Assembly: GCF_004634425.1 (NCBI RefSeq)
Contig: NZ_SBJL01000001.1
Span: 1,461,001 to 1,525,000 of the forward strand
Source: Vitreimonas flagellata
Lineage (GTDB): Bacteria; Pseudomonadota; Alphaproteobacteria; Caulobacterales; Aquidulcibacteraceae
Direction of reading: 5' to 3'
Length of the DNA: 64,000 bases
The translations under genes were made by a program, and so were the position numbers. Each line of letters opens with the position of its first letter. Within the stretch, counting starts at the first letter, position 1. Below the pieces are notes generated by a model. It did no database searches and was not told the origin of the DNA. It was given only the letters and a program-made list of their open reading frames with translations. Shown here piece after piece: positions 8,065 to 16,792 of the stretch.

Positions 8065-8466
8065 TTATTGGGGCGAGGGATTGCTGCCCGGGGCTTCGGA
8101 ACGCTCGCGACAGAGCGGCGTGCATTCCAAGCGCGCCGTTTCTACGCCACGCGTCACCATCACGACGTCGGTTTCATCCGGCGTCACGACCACGCGGCCT
8201 GAATAGAGAACGCGACCGCCGTCGCCGATGACGACGAGATTGGTCGAGCCGTACGCGCGGCCCGTTACAAAGAGGAAGCGATCATTCTGGACGGAGACCG
8301 CCGCGATATCGGGATTGCCGATTGCGACGCCCTCAGCCGGTTCAGCAAGTCGGATCGGGAACGCTTGATCGCGCGCCACGCGGATATCGCGCGCGATGGC
8401 AGGCGCAGATGTCGCGAACACAAGGGCAGCTGCAACAAGAGCAATGACAGGGCGCAAGCTGCGCAT
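8065..8466 (-). CDS. pilus assembly protein, standalone CpaC/RcpA N-terminal-type domain
   Basis: The protein has 133 residues with a Sec signal peptide (LRPVIALVAAALVFATSAPAIA). The mature part matches the N-terminal domain of Flp-pilus secretins: IRVARDQAFPIRLAEPAEGVAIGNPDIAAVSV, then GRAYGSTNLVVIGDGGRVL. The secretin pore domain is missing, so it is a periplasmic partner and not a channel. The start at 8466 is preferred because GGAAGG lies 9 nt upstream, whereas the ATG at 8475 directly abuts it. It heads the minus-strand group with the two TadE-like genes and diverges from pilA. The C-terminus carries two Cys (ARLECTPLCRE) that could pair. Confidence 0.82.
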   Translation of the reverse strand: MRSLRPVIALVAAALVFATSAPAIARDIRVARDQAFPIRLAEPAEGVAIGNPDIAAVSVQNDRFLFVTGRAYGSTNLVVIGDGGRVLYSGRVVVTPDETDVVMVTRGVETARLECTPLCRERSEAPGSNPSPQ

Positions 8467-8741
8467 CGACGTCATCCTTCCAAACTCACACTATAATATG
8501 AGCTACGCGCCAATCGTTTCCGCATCGCTAAAACGCGCACGCACGCACGCATAAGCACGTATAAGAATGTCGCGCGTGAAAAAGGCTGCAAGGCTCATCG
8601 CGGTAAACCTTATTTTCACTATTCTCATAGGCCGGAACGTTAAGGGCGTCGCGCTATTGTCCTCCTGCGTCTGGTATGGGTGTCGGGTGCGACGCTTTGC
8701 CGGGCCGGTAAAAAAGCACTCGACAAAGTTGGAGTATGACA
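8467..8741. promoter_or_regulatory. divergent regulatory region of the pilus genes
   Basis: This 275-nt noncoding region separates the minus-strand CpaC-N/TadE group from pilA. It is AT-richer than its surroundings. On the minus strand a TATTATAG stretch near 8490 could be a -10 element for the CpaC-N gene. Positions 8534-8553 are 20 nt of strictly alternating pyrimidine-purine (GCAC units). A single TTAA at 8640 is the only CtrA-like half-site; I see no full TTAA-N7-TTAA and no clear sigma-54 -24/-12 pair. Confidence 0.5.
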
Positions 8742-8921
8742 ATGGTTTCTCTGAAGAAGTTCCTGAACAACGAAGACGGCGCCACCGCGATTGAATACGG
8801 CCTCATCGCCGCCCTGATCGGCGTTGCGATCATCGTCGCCGTTTCGGCTGTTGGCACGAGCCTCGACACGACCTTCACGGACGTTTCGACGGCCCTCGAC
8901 GGCGCGCCGGCCGCTCCGTAA
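8742..8921 (+). CDS. pilA: Flp/Fap-type major pilin
   Basis: The prepilin is 59 residues: leader MVSLKKFLNNEDG, processing after Gly before ATAIEYGLIAALIGVAIIV, with the Glu and Tyr of the Flp motif, then a short polar tail. CpaA cleaves it at the inner membrane and it polymerises into the Flp pilus used for surface attachment. The start at 8742 is chosen over the ATG at 8736 because GGAG lies 7 nt upstream of it and only 1 nt from the other. A hairpin and a strong terminator follow, so pilA is probably made as its own abundant short transcript. Confidence 0.95.
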   Translation: MVSLKKFLNNEDGATAIEYGLIAALIGVAIIVAVSAVGTSLDTTFTDVSTALDGAPAAP

Positions 8922-8934
8922 TGCGGAAGTCGTG

Positions 8935-8960
8935 ACATGGGATCGTGAGCGATCCCATGT
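8935..8960 (+). other. perfect hairpin just after pilA
   Basis: ACATGGGATCG (8935-8945) is perfectly complementary to CGATCCCATGT (8950-8960) with a TGAG loop. It lies 13 nt after the pilA stop and has no T tract, so an mRNA-stabilising or processing role is more likely than termination. Confidence 0.7.
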
Positions 8961-8986
8961 TGCGCCCTTATTCCCCTCCTCTCTGG

Positions 8987-9013
8987 AAACGCCGCCCCCT
9001 CGGGGCGGCGTTT
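8987..9013 (+). terminator. strong rho-independent terminator of pilA
   Basis: AAACGCCGCCCC (8987-8998) pairs with GGGGCGGCGTTT (9002-9013) over a 3-nt loop and is followed by further T-rich sequence. It should end most pilA transcripts before cpaA. Confidence 0.92.
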
Positions 9014-9111
9014 TTCTTTGCGCAAGTTTCGTTAGCGCTTTGCCGCCTTTTGCCGCGAAAAGCGGTTCCTTTTAAGTGTTTCTTATAGCGGCACAGCACA
9101 AACATTGAGCT

Positions 9112-9618
9112 ATGCTTGTTATACTTGCGCTGATCGTGTTCGCCGGACTGCTGATCTACGCAGCAGGTAAAGACGTCACCAGCCTCACCATTCCGAACTG
9201 GATTTCGCTGGCGCTGATCGGCGCGTTTCCAGTATTCGCATTCGCGCTCGGCATGCCGCTCGCTGAGATCGGCAAGCACTTTATTCTTGGCTTGGCCGTG
9301 CTGTGCGTCGGCTTTGCTCTGTTTCAATTGAACATCTTCGGCGGCGGCGATGCAAAGCTGATCGCAGCGGCCGCCGTTTGGACTGGCTTCGCCGTCTTCC
9401 TTCCCTTTCTATTTTGGACCGCAGCCGCGGGCGGCATGCTCGCGCTCTCACTGTTGGCGGCGCGCCAATTTGTTAAGCAAACAGAAACCAATCCACCTTT
9501 CGTGAACCGATTGCTCACGGGGCAAACGGGCATTCCCTACGGCGTCGCCATTCTCGCGGGCGGGCTCATGACTTTGCCCGCGCTCGCCACCCGATTCCAT
9601 TCGTTAACCCTGCCTTAG
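9112..9618 (+). CDS. cpaA: prepilin peptidase CpaA/TadV
   Basis: This 168-residue polytopic protein is an inner-membrane aspartic peptidase that removes leader peptides from PilA and the TadE-like pseudopilins. The two catalytic Asp positions are visible: DVTSLTIPNW near residue 21 and GGGDAKL near residue 77. Several hydrophobic helices surround them, and the long N-terminal methylase domain of PilD is absent, as in other Tad peptidases. No strong RBS precedes the ATG (TTGAGC). It starts about 100 nt after the pilA terminator and is the first gene of the plus-strand cpa/tad operon. Confidence 0.93.
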   Translation: MLVILALIVFAGLLIYAAGKDVTSLTIPNWISLALIGAFPVFAFALGMPLAEIGKHFILGLAVLCVGFALFQLNIFGGGDAKLIAAAAVWTGFAVFLPFLFWTAAAGGMLALSLLAARQFVKQTETNPPFVNRLLTGQTGIPYGVAILAGGLMTLPALATRFHSLTLP

Positions 9619-9680
9619 CCATGAGCGTGGTCTGGTCGCAAAGCTGATTTGCGGCCGGTTGCACGCGGGGAGTATTGATC

Positions 9681-10478
9681 ATGTCAGCCCGTCAGCTGAT
9701 CGTTTTGGGCATTGCCGCGCTCGCCGCAATCTTGGCGCTCGTCCTTATTCGCGGCGTCATAGGTTCGCGCCCAGCGGAAACGGCCGAAGCGGCTACCCCC
9801 GTCGCCGGTGAGCAAGTGCTCGTGATCACGCGCGACGTTGCGCAGGGCGCGGCGCTCACGCCGAGCGATCTGGGCGTCGCCCTCTTCCCTGAGGGCTCGA
9901 TTTCGCAGGCTTACGTGCGCATCTCCAGTCAACCTTCCGCGCAAGCTGATTTCGTCGGCGCGATCACACGTCGCCCGTTCGTCGCTGGTGAACCGGTCAC
10001 GACGGCTTCGGTCGTGCAGCCTGAAGGTCGCGGCGCGATGGCCGCCTTGCTGCAGCCAGGCTTCCGCGCGGTCGCGATCGAGATCGATCCCGAGACGGCC
10101 GTCGGCGGCTATCTGCAACCAAACGACCATGTCGACGTGCTCGTCACGCACACGGACAATAGCGGCGGCACGGAACAAGTGCGCAGCGACGTCGTGCTCG
10201 AAGACATCCGCATCCTCGCGCTCGGCGACACAACCCAACCGAACAACGGTGGCGAAGGCCCGACCAAAGTCGTCGCCGCCGTCGCCGTACTTGAATTGAG
10301 CGCCGACGACGCGCGTGCGCTGGCGATGGCGACCGAGCTTGGCACGGTCAGCCTCGCGCTCCGTGGCGTGCAAGCAGAAACCGTCGGCATGAGCGCCAAC
10401 AGCTCTCGGCACGGCGTCAGTCAACAATCAGGCGCCGTACGCGTGCATGCGTATGGCAACGTGGTCGGAGGCAATTGA
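9681..10478 (+). CDS. cpaB: Flp pilus assembly protein CpaB (RcpC)
   Basis: The 265-residue protein has an N-terminal membrane anchor (QLIVLGIAALAAILALVLI). It then has an SAF/antifreeze-like domain (VLVITRDVAQGAALTPSDLGVALFP) and the RcpC/CpaB domain with GFRAVAIEIDPETAVGGYLQPNDHVDVLVT. It is a periplasmic component thought to link the CpaC secretin to the inner-membrane machinery. The ATG at 9681 is 8 nt after GGGGAG. Its stop overlaps the cpaC start (TGATG), showing tight translational coupling. Confidence 0.94.
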   Translation: MSARQLIVLGIAALAAILALVLIRGVIGSRPAETAEAATPVAGEQVLVITRDVAQGAALTPSDLGVALFPEGSISQAYVRISSQPSAQADFVGAITRRPFVAGEPVTTASVVQPEGRGAMAALLQPGFRAVAIEIDPETAVGGYLQPNDHVDVLVTHTDNSGGTEQVRSDVVLEDIRILALGDTTQPNNGGEGPTKVVAAVAVLELSADDARALAMATELGTVSLALRGVQAETVGMSANSSRHGVSQQSGAVRVHAYGNVVGGN

Positions 10479-12136
10479 TGAGCCCCGGAAAGTCCCTTCG
10501 CGTCACTTTGGCCACGGCGCTCTCCGCCGCTATGGCCATGACGCCCGGCTACGCCGCCGCGCAAGTCGAGCCGCCAAGCGCGAGTTCGATGCGGATCAGC
10601 CACGGCGGCGGCGCGCAATCGGCGTCGCTGGTTCTGCCATTCGGCAAGTCCGCAATCATCGATCTCCCGGCTGACGCCCGCGACGTCCTGATCTCGAACC
10701 CCGCCATCGCCGATGCGACGGTGCGTACAGCGCGCCGCGCCTATGTGATCGGCCGCGCGCTCGGCCAAACCAACATCTTCTTCTTCGACGCGCAGGGCCG
10801 TCAGATCGCCAACGTCGAAATCCGCGTTGAGCCGGACGTCGATCCGCTCAACGAAATCCTGCGTCGTCACGCGCCGGATGCGAACCTGCGCGCCGAAGCG
10901 GTGAACGGCTCGGTCGTGCTTTCTGGCAATGCCCGCAGCGCGTCGGAATCCGACCGCGCGCAGCAGATCGCCAACCAATATATCGCCACCAGCGGCGCGA
11001 ACGCGGGCGGGCAAAACCGCGTCGTGAACCTGATCGCCGTGCAAGGCAGCGAGCAGGTGCTCGTGCGCGTGCGCGTGGTTGAGATGAGCCGCACGCTGGT
11101 GCGCCAGCTTGGCATCAACGGCAATTACGAGGAGATGATCAATCGTCTCCTGCCGGAAGACGCCTTCGTCTCGCTGCTCACGCAGAACGGCTTCTCGATT
11201 AACGGCCAGGTCCTTGGCGGCCTGACCGGCTCCGGCGGCGTCGCCGAAAACATCTTGGTCCCAGGCTCCCTCACCTATCCGAGCGGCACGGCGGGCAACG
11301 GTGCGAACCCAAGCGCCGGCGGCGTCGGCGGCTATGGCTTCGACAATGGCGGCACGGCTGATCCGATCGACGACGTGGTGACCTACGGCCCCGCGCAAAC
11401 GCAAACCACGCGTCAAACCGACGCCTCGATCGAAGCGTTCGAGCGCGCCGGCCTGCTCCGTGTGTTGGCCGAACCGAATCTCACCGCCATCTCGGGCGAA
11501 GCCGCACGCTTCCTCGCTGGCGGCGAATTTCCGGTGCCTATCAATTCGGACGACGGCCAGATCACGGTTGAGTTCAAGCCGTTCGGTGTCGGCCTTGCCT
11601 TTACGCCAGTCGTGATGTCGGGCGGCCGCATCTCGCTCAAGGTATCGACCGAGGTCTCCGAACTCACATCAGACGGCGCCATCTCCACCGGCGACGTGCC
11701 GATCCGCAACGCGGACGGCACCACGACCGTGATTCGCGGCATCAACATTCCGGCGCTGCAAGTGCGCCGCGCCGAAACGACGGTCGAAATGTCGTCCGGC
11801 AGCTCGATCGTGCTTGCCGGCCTCATTCAAGAACGTACGCGCCATGCCGTCGAAGGCGTGCCGGGCGCGATGAATACGCCGGTTCTCGGCGCACTCTTCC
11901 GCTCACGCGACTTCATCAACAACGAGACAGAGCTCGTGATCATCGCGACGCCTTACCTCGTGCGCCCGACCTCGCCGGAAAATCTCCGCACGCCGGCCGA
12001 CGGCTTCATGAACCCGAGCGAGGGCGAAAGCGTCCTCACCGGCCGTCTCAACTCCATTTATCGCCCCGCCAACGGTTCGCGCACGGCCAGCAATGACGGC
12101 CGCCTGCAAGGCCCGCACGGCCACGTCATCGAATGA
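10478..12136 (+). CDS. cpaC: Flp pilus outer-membrane secretin CpaC (RcpA)
   Basis: The 552-residue protein starts at the ATG that overlaps the cpaB stop, with GGAGG 6 nt upstream. After a signal peptide it has the pilus N-domain (FGKSAIIDLPADARDVLISNPAIADATV), a BON-like segment around residues 110-190, and the C-terminal secretin domain (VLAEPNLTAISGEAARFLAGGEFPVP, VEMSSGSSIVLAGLIQE, GVPGAMNTPVLGALFRS, ELVIIATPYLV). It forms the outer-membrane channel through which the pilus exits. A glycine-rich insert lies near residues 255-300 (GGLTGSGG, GVGGYGFDNGG). Confidence 0.96.
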   Translation: MSPGKSLRVTLATALSAAMAMTPGYAAAQVEPPSASSMRISHGGGAQSASLVLPFGKSAIIDLPADARDVLISNPAIADATVRTARRAYVIGRALGQTNIFFFDAQGRQIANVEIRVEPDVDPLNEILRRHAPDANLRAEAVNGSVVLSGNARSASESDRAQQIANQYIATSGANAGGQNRVVNLIAVQGSEQVLVRVRVVEMSRTLVRQLGINGNYEEMINRLLPEDAFVSLLTQNGFSINGQVLGGLTGSGGVAENILVPGSLTYPSGTAGNGANPSAGGVGGYGFDNGGTADPIDDVVTYGPAQTQTTRQTDASIEAFERAGLLRVLAEPNLTAISGEAARFLAGGEFPVPINSDDGQITVEFKPFGVGLAFTPVVMSGGRISLKVSTEVSELTSDGAISTGDVPIRNADGTTTVIRGINIPALQVRRAETTVEMSSGSSIVLAGLIQERTRHAVEGVPGAMNTPVLGALFRSRDFINNETELVIIATPYLVRPTSPENLRTPADGFMNPSEGESVLTGRLNSIYRPANGSRTASNDGRLQGPHGHVIE

Positions 12137-12144
12137 GGCATCCC

Positions 12145-12828
12145 ATGAAAAACCGCCTCCCCGTTCTTGTTCTGGGTCTCAGCGCACTCGGCGCCTGCGC
12201 CAGCGTGCCGACACCCGAAGGCCCGCCCGTCCCGACCGCGGCCGATCGCCACCGCATCGAGGTGACGCAATCGAACGAGCGTGTCGAAATCCCGGTGTCC
12301 GCCGGCGACGCTTCGCTCTCGACTGGCGCGCGCGCGCAAGTGCGCAATTTCGCCAGCGGTTATCTGCGCTACGGCCACGGCGCGCTGGTCATGAGCACGC
12401 CGTCGAACAGCGCGAATGCGGATGCCGCGTCGCTGCTCGCCAACGAAACCCGTATGGCGCTGGTTGAAGCTGGCGTCTCCTACGTCGCCGTCGCCGGCTC
12501 GACCTACGATGCATCTGGCGCGGGCGACGCGCCGATCGTGTTGAGCTTCGCGCGGTTTGAAGCCGAAGCGCCGGAATGCGCCCCGCTCTGGGAGCAAGAC
12601 CTCGCGCACCAAAGCAACAACCAACCTTGGGCGAGCTTCGGTTGCGCCACCAACGCCAATCTTGCGGCGATGATCGAAGATCCGGCCGACCTGCTGCGTC
12701 CGCGGGACATGGACCCGCGCGACAGCAACCGTCGCAGCACCGTTATGGAAGCGTATCGCGCGGGTGAGCAAACCCACGCGGATCGTAGCGCGGACGAACG
12801 CGTCAGCATCAGCAACGCGGTACAATAG
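12145..12828 (+). CDS. cpaD: pilus assembly lipoprotein CpaD
   Basis: The 227-residue lipoprotein has lipobox LGAC. The rest matches CpaD/RcpB: IPVSAGDASLSTGARAQVRNFASGYLRYGHGALVMSTPS, later SNNQPWASFGCATNANLAAM and RPRDMDPRDSNRR. CpaD assists the secretin at the outer membrane. I chose the ATG at 12145 (GAGG 6 nt upstream), which places the signal peptide at the very start. The ATG at 12133 overlaps the cpaC stop and would add four residues. The cpaE start follows 8 nt after the stop. Confidence 0.93.
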   Translation: MKNRLPVLVLGLSALGACASVPTPEGPPVPTAADRHRIEVTQSNERVEIPVSAGDASLSTGARAQVRNFASGYLRYGHGALVMSTPSNSANADAASLLANETRMALVEAGVSYVAVAGSTYDASGAGDAPIVLSFARFEAEAPECAPLWEQDLAHQSNNQPWASFGCATNANLAAMIEDPADLLRPRDMDPRDSNRRSTVMEAYRAGEQTHADRSADERVSISNAVQ

Positions 12829-12836
12829 GACCGGCC

Positions 12837-14285
12837 ATGAACCAGTCGAATCCTGATCCTTCCTGGAGCCTCGGTGCGGACGACGAGTTCGTGCTTGAGG
12901 ACGATGACACCTTTGGCACGGGTGATCTCGAAGGTGGCGACTTGCCGCCGTTCGATGTGGCGCCAGCGCCCGCCGCCGCAAATGACGACGCAGCCGCGTT
13001 CGAGGCTGCGCAGCAAACCGAGTCCTACGGGCTCAGTGCACCGATCGTCGCCACCCCGGTGCTGCCGCGCGACATGGGCGTGATCACCGAACAACCGGTG
13101 CCGCGCATCACCATCCATGCGGTGTGCGATCGTCCTGAAATCGCTGATATGTTCGCCGGTATCAGCGCCGATCGCCGCATGGCGCGCGCTGAGATCACGG
13201 TCGAAGGCGGCGGCATCGAAGCCGCGATCGTGCGCTTCGCCAGCCAAGCCAGCCCCAACCTGCTCATCATCGACTCGATGCAGCAGGGCCCGATGATGCT
13301 GCACAATCTCGACCGGCTGGCCGAGGTGATCGAGCAAGGCACGAAAGTTGTCATCATCGGCGCGGTGAACGATATCGCGCTCTTCCGCGAATTGATGGCG
13401 CGCGGCATCAGCGAATACATCGTGCCGCCTCTCCAACCGCTGGATATCATCCGCACAATCTGCGGGCTCTACGTCAATCCAGACAAACCATTTGCCGGTC
13501 GCGTCGTCGCGGTCATCGGCGCACGTGGCGGCATCGGCGCCTCCACGATCGCGCACAATCTGGCCTGGTCGATCGCCGAGCGTCAGGAATCGAGCGCAAC
13601 GCTGCTCGATCTCGATCTCTCGTTCGGCACCGCCGCACTCGATTTCAACCAAGACCCGCAGCAAAATATCGCCGACGCCCTGCTCGCGCCGGATCGCGTG
13701 GATGACGTGTTCCTTGAGCGCGTGATGACGAAGCAGACGCAACGTCTGCAGATGCTCACCGCGCCGGCGACGCTCGAACGTGAATTCGAACTCGACTCGC
13801 AATCGTTCGAAATGGTGATCGACCGTGTACGCCGCACGAGCCCCTACGTGGTGCTCGATCTGCCGCACGTCTGGACATCGTGGGTGAAGCAAACGCTGCT
13901 TTCGGCCGATGACGCCATCATCGTGGCCGGTCCAGATTTGGCCAGCCTACGCAACACAAAGAACATCATGGACCTGCTGAAGGCCATGCGCCCCTACGAT
14001 TCACCGCCGACCGTGGTGCTCTCGATGGTGGGCGTGCCGAAGCGTCCGGAAATTCCGTTCAAAGATTTCGCCGAAGCATTGGGCGCAGAGCCCATCGCCT
14101 CGTTCCCCTTTGACCCGCCGCTCTATGGCATGGCCGCCAACAACGGCCAGATGATCGGCGAAGTCGCAGCGCAGTCGAAGGCAGCGCTTTCCATCGATGC
14201 GCTCGCCGCATCGCTGACGGGTCGCAAACCGGTGGAGACGAAGAAGCCGTCTCTCGCGGACAAGATCCCGTTCTTGAAGCGCTAG
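12837..14285 (+). CDS. cpaE: pilus assembly ATPase-like protein CpaE (TadZ)
   Basis: The 482-residue protein has an acidic N-terminal tail, a receiver-like atypical domain (about residues 95-210, LLIIDSM, VVIIGAVNDIALFRELMARG) and a MinD/ParA-like domain. The P-loop reads IGARGGIGASTIAHNLAW: the family's usual deviant form, where the second lysine is replaced by Ala. CpaE marks the cell pole and recruits the rest of the Tad machine. Switch motifs DLDLSFGTAALDFN and VLDLPHVW are intact. It sits in the operon directly before cpaF, as in Caulobacter. Confidence 0.94.
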   Translation: MNQSNPDPSWSLGADDEFVLEDDDTFGTGDLEGGDLPPFDVAPAPAAANDDAAAFEAAQQTESYGLSAPIVATPVLPRDMGVITEQPVPRITIHAVCDRPEIADMFAGISADRRMARAEITVEGGGIEAAIVRFASQASPNLLIIDSMQQGPMMLHNLDRLAEVIEQGTKVVIIGAVNDIALFRELMARGISEYIVPPLQPLDIIRTICGLYVNPDKPFAGRVVAVIGARGGIGASTIAHNLAWSIAERQESSATLLDLDLSFGTAALDFNQDPQQNIADALLAPDRVDDVFLERVMTKQTQRLQMLTAPATLEREFELDSQSFEMVIDRVRRTSPYVVLDLPHVWTSWVKQTLLSADDAIIVAGPDLASLRNTKNIMDLLKAMRPYDSPPTVVLSMVGVPKRPEIPFKDFAEALGAEPIASFPFDPPLYGMAANNGQMIGEVAAQSKAALSIDALAASLTGRKPVETKKPSLADKIPFLKR

Positions 14286-14293
14286 GGTTTTGA

Positions 14294-15802
14294 ATGTTCG
14301 GAAAGCGTAGCCAGGACGGAACGCCGAGCGCTCAGCCGATGGCGCCAGCTTCTGCTGCGCCGCGACCAGCAGCAGCGCCTGCAGCTGCACGTCCAGCCGT
14401 GGCCCCAGCGCCGCGTCCGGCTGCAGCGCCCGCGCCACGCCCTTCCGCGCCTGCCGCCAGCGCACCGACGCGCTCGCCGCCGCCGCCGCCCGCGCCCGAA
14501 CCTGCTGACGGCCCAGAATATCGTTCCGAGGCGTATTACCGCGTCAAATCGACAATTTTCAACGCGCTGATCGAAACCATCGATCTGACGCAACTCGCGC
14601 AGCTCGATCCAGAATCGTCGCGCGACGAAATCCGCGACATCGTTGCGGAAATCATCTCGATCAAGAACGTCGTTATGTCGATCTCCGAGCAGGAAGCCCT
14701 GCTCGATGACATCTGCAACGACGTGTTGGGCTACGGCCCGCTGGAGCCGTTGCTCGCGCGCGACGATATCGCCGACATCATGGTCAACGGCGCCAACGCC
14801 GTGTTCATCGAAGTCAACGGCAAGATTTCCAAGACCGGCATCCGCTTCCGTGACAACGGCCAGCTGATGAACATCTGCCAACGCATCGTGAGCCAAGTTG
14901 GCCGCCGCGTGGATGAAAGCTCACCGATCTGCGACGCGCGCTTGCCGGACGGCTCACGTGTCAACGTTATCGCGCCGCCGCTTGCGATCGATGGCGCAAC
15001 CCTCACCATCCGGAAATTCAAAAAAGACAAGCTGAAGCTCAGCAACCTCGTTGAGTTCGGCTCGATCTCGCCGGCCGGCGCAAAAATCCTGCAGATTATC
15101 GGCGCATGCCGATGCAATGTGCTGATCTCCGGCGGTACCGGCTCGGGCAAGACGACTTTGCTCAACACGCTGACCGCCTTCATCGATCCGACCGAACGCG
15201 TCATCACCTGCGAAGACGCCGCGGAATTGCAGCTGCAACAGCCGCATGTGGTGCGTCTCGAAACGCGACCGCCAAACCTGGAAGGTTCAGGCGCGGTCAC
15301 GATGCGCGATCTGGTCAAGAACTGCCTGCGTATGCGCCCTGAACGCATCATCGTCGGCGAAGTCCGCGGCCCTGAAGCGTTCGATTTGCTTCAGGCCATG
15401 AACACCGGCCACGACGGCTCGATGGGCACGCTGCACGCCAACACGCCGCGCGAAGCGCTTTCCCGTCTTGAATCCATGATCACGATGGGCGGCTTCTCGC
15501 TGCCGGCGAAAACCATTCGCGAAATCATCGTCGCCGCTGTCGATGTCGTCATCCAAGCGCAACGTCTGCGCGACGGCTCGCGTCGGATCACGCAGATCAC
15601 CGAAGTGCTCGGCCTTGAAGGCGACACCATCATCACACAAGATTTGCTGCTCTACGAAATTCAAGGCGAAGACCAGAACGGCCGCATAATTGGTCGCCAC
15701 AAAGGCACGGGCGTCGGCCGTCCGCGCTTTTGGGAGCGCGCGCGCTATTTCGGTCTTGAGAAAGAATTGGCGCAAGCTCTCGACGAGACGGAGAACGCTT
15801 GA
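14294..15802 (+). CDS. cpaF: Flp pilus assembly/retraction ATPase CpaF (TadA)
   Basis: This is a 502-residue type II/IV secretion ATPase. Residues 5-75 form a low-complexity Ala/Pro-rich linker; the catalytic core follows. Walker A is GGTGSGKTTLLN, the Asp box lies in ERVITCEDAAELQL, Walker B is RPERIIVGEVRGPEAFDLL, and the His box is NTGHDGSMGTLHAN. As a cytoplasmic hexamer it powers both extension and retraction of the Flp pilus. It starts 9 nt after cpaE, and its stop overlaps the tadB start (TGATG). Confidence 0.97.
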   Translation: MFGKRSQDGTPSAQPMAPASAAPRPAAAPAAARPAVAPAPRPAAAPAPRPSAPAASAPTRSPPPPPAPEPADGPEYRSEAYYRVKSTIFNALIETIDLTQLAQLDPESSRDEIRDIVAEIISIKNVVMSISEQEALLDDICNDVLGYGPLEPLLARDDIADIMVNGANAVFIEVNGKISKTGIRFRDNGQLMNICQRIVSQVGRRVDESSPICDARLPDGSRVNVIAPPLAIDGATLTIRKFKKDKLKLSNLVEFGSISPAGAKILQIIGACRCNVLISGGTGSGKTTLLNTLTAFIDPTERVITCEDAAELQLQQPHVVRLETRPPNLEGSGAVTMRDLVKNCLRMRPERIIVGEVRGPEAFDLLQAMNTGHDGSMGTLHANTPREALSRLESMITMGGFSLPAKTIREIIVAAVDVVIQAQRLRDGSRRITQITEVLGLEGDTIITQDLLLYEIQGEDQNGRIIGRHKGTGVGRPRFWERARYFGLEKELAQALDETENA

Positions 15803-16782
15803 TGGATCCGACGCTGATCGCCGCCGTCTTGGCGTTCGTCGCGATTGGCGGCATTGGCCTCGCATTCACCGGCGGCGCCAATCAGCCGGCCATGGGTTCC
15901 AAGCGCGTCAAGGCCGTCGCGAATGCGCGCACCGCGAACAAGAGCAAGCAATCGGCGGATTCTGCGGCACTGAAGCGCCGTCAATCCACACAAGAAGCGT
16001 TGAAGGAGCTCTCGGCCAACGAGAAGCAATCGCGCAAGCGGCGCCACTCGGTGAAAGGCCTGATCGCGCAAGCTGGTCTCAGCATCACGCCAAGCGTGTT
16101 CTGGATCATCTCGGCCGTGGTCGGCGTCGTGCTCGCCGCTATCGGCTTCTTCATCAAGGGCCCGCTCGGCGCAGCTTTGGGCTTCTTCATTGGCTTTCTC
16201 GGCCTGCCACGCTGGGCGCTGGGCGTCATGGTCGGCAAGCGCCAGAAGATTTTCGCGAACCAGCTGGCCGACGCCATCGACGTGATCGTGCGCGGTGTGA
16301 AATCGGGCCTGCCGCTCAATCAATGCTTGCGCATCATTTCCGCGGAAAGCCCTGAGCCGTTGAAGAGCGAGTTCCAAGCCCTGGTCGATGGCCAAGCCAT
16401 GGGCGTGCCGCTCGATGTCGGCATGCAGCGTATGTACGAAAACATGCCGCTGCCCGAAGTGAACTTCTTTTCGATTGTGCTCGTCATCCAGCAAAAAACC
16501 GGCGGCAACCTTTCGGAATCGCTGGGCAACCTCTCGACGGTGCTGCGCTCACGTAAGCTGATGAAGGAAAAGGTGAAGGCGCTCTCGGCGGAAGCCAATG
16601 CGTCGGCCATGATTATCGGCTCGCTGCCGGTTATCGTCATGGCGCTCGTGTATTTCACGCGCCCCTCCTACATCATGATCCTCTTCAACGAACCAGCGGG
16701 CCACCTCGTGCTGATGGGTGCGGCGACCATGATGTCGCTGGGCATCTTCATCATGCACAAGATGGTCAACTTCAAATTCTGA
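15802..16782 (+). CDS. tadB: Flp pilus inner-membrane platform protein TadB
   Basis: The 326-residue protein carries the type II secretion F domain typical of TadB: an N-terminal membrane helix, a charged linker, a helix pair around residues 90-135, then FANQLADAIDVIVRGVKSGLPLNQCLRII and VLVIQQKTGGNLSESLGNLS, and C-terminal transmembrane helices. With TadC it forms the inner-membrane platform that CpaF rotates. The ATG at 15802 overlaps the cpaF stop by one base; a TTG one codon earlier is not needed. Confidence 0.95.
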   Translation: MDPTLIAAVLAFVAIGGIGLAFTGGANQPAMGSKRVKAVANARTANKSKQSADSAALKRRQSTQEALKELSANEKQSRKRRHSVKGLIAQAGLSITPSVFWIISAVVGVVLAAIGFFIKGPLGAALGFFIGFLGLPRWALGVMVGKRQKIFANQLADAIDVIVRGVKSGLPLNQCLRIISAESPEPLKSEFQALVDGQAMGVPLDVGMQRMYENMPLPEVNFFSIVLVIQQKTGGNLSESLGNLSTVLRSRKLMKEKVKALSAEANASAMIIGSLPVIVMALVYFTRPSYIMILFNEPAGHLVLMGAATMMSLGIFIMHKMVNFKF

Positions 16783-16792
16783 GGCCTTGGCA

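Noticed and set aside
13510-13560. CpaE P-loop lacking the Walker A lysine, considered as a defect
   Set aside because: The RGGIGAST form is normal for alphaproteobacterial CpaE/TadZ.
12504-13892. 462-residue minus-strand open frame inside cpaD-cpaE
   Set aside because: CpaD and CpaE match their families over the full length; the antisense frame has no signature.
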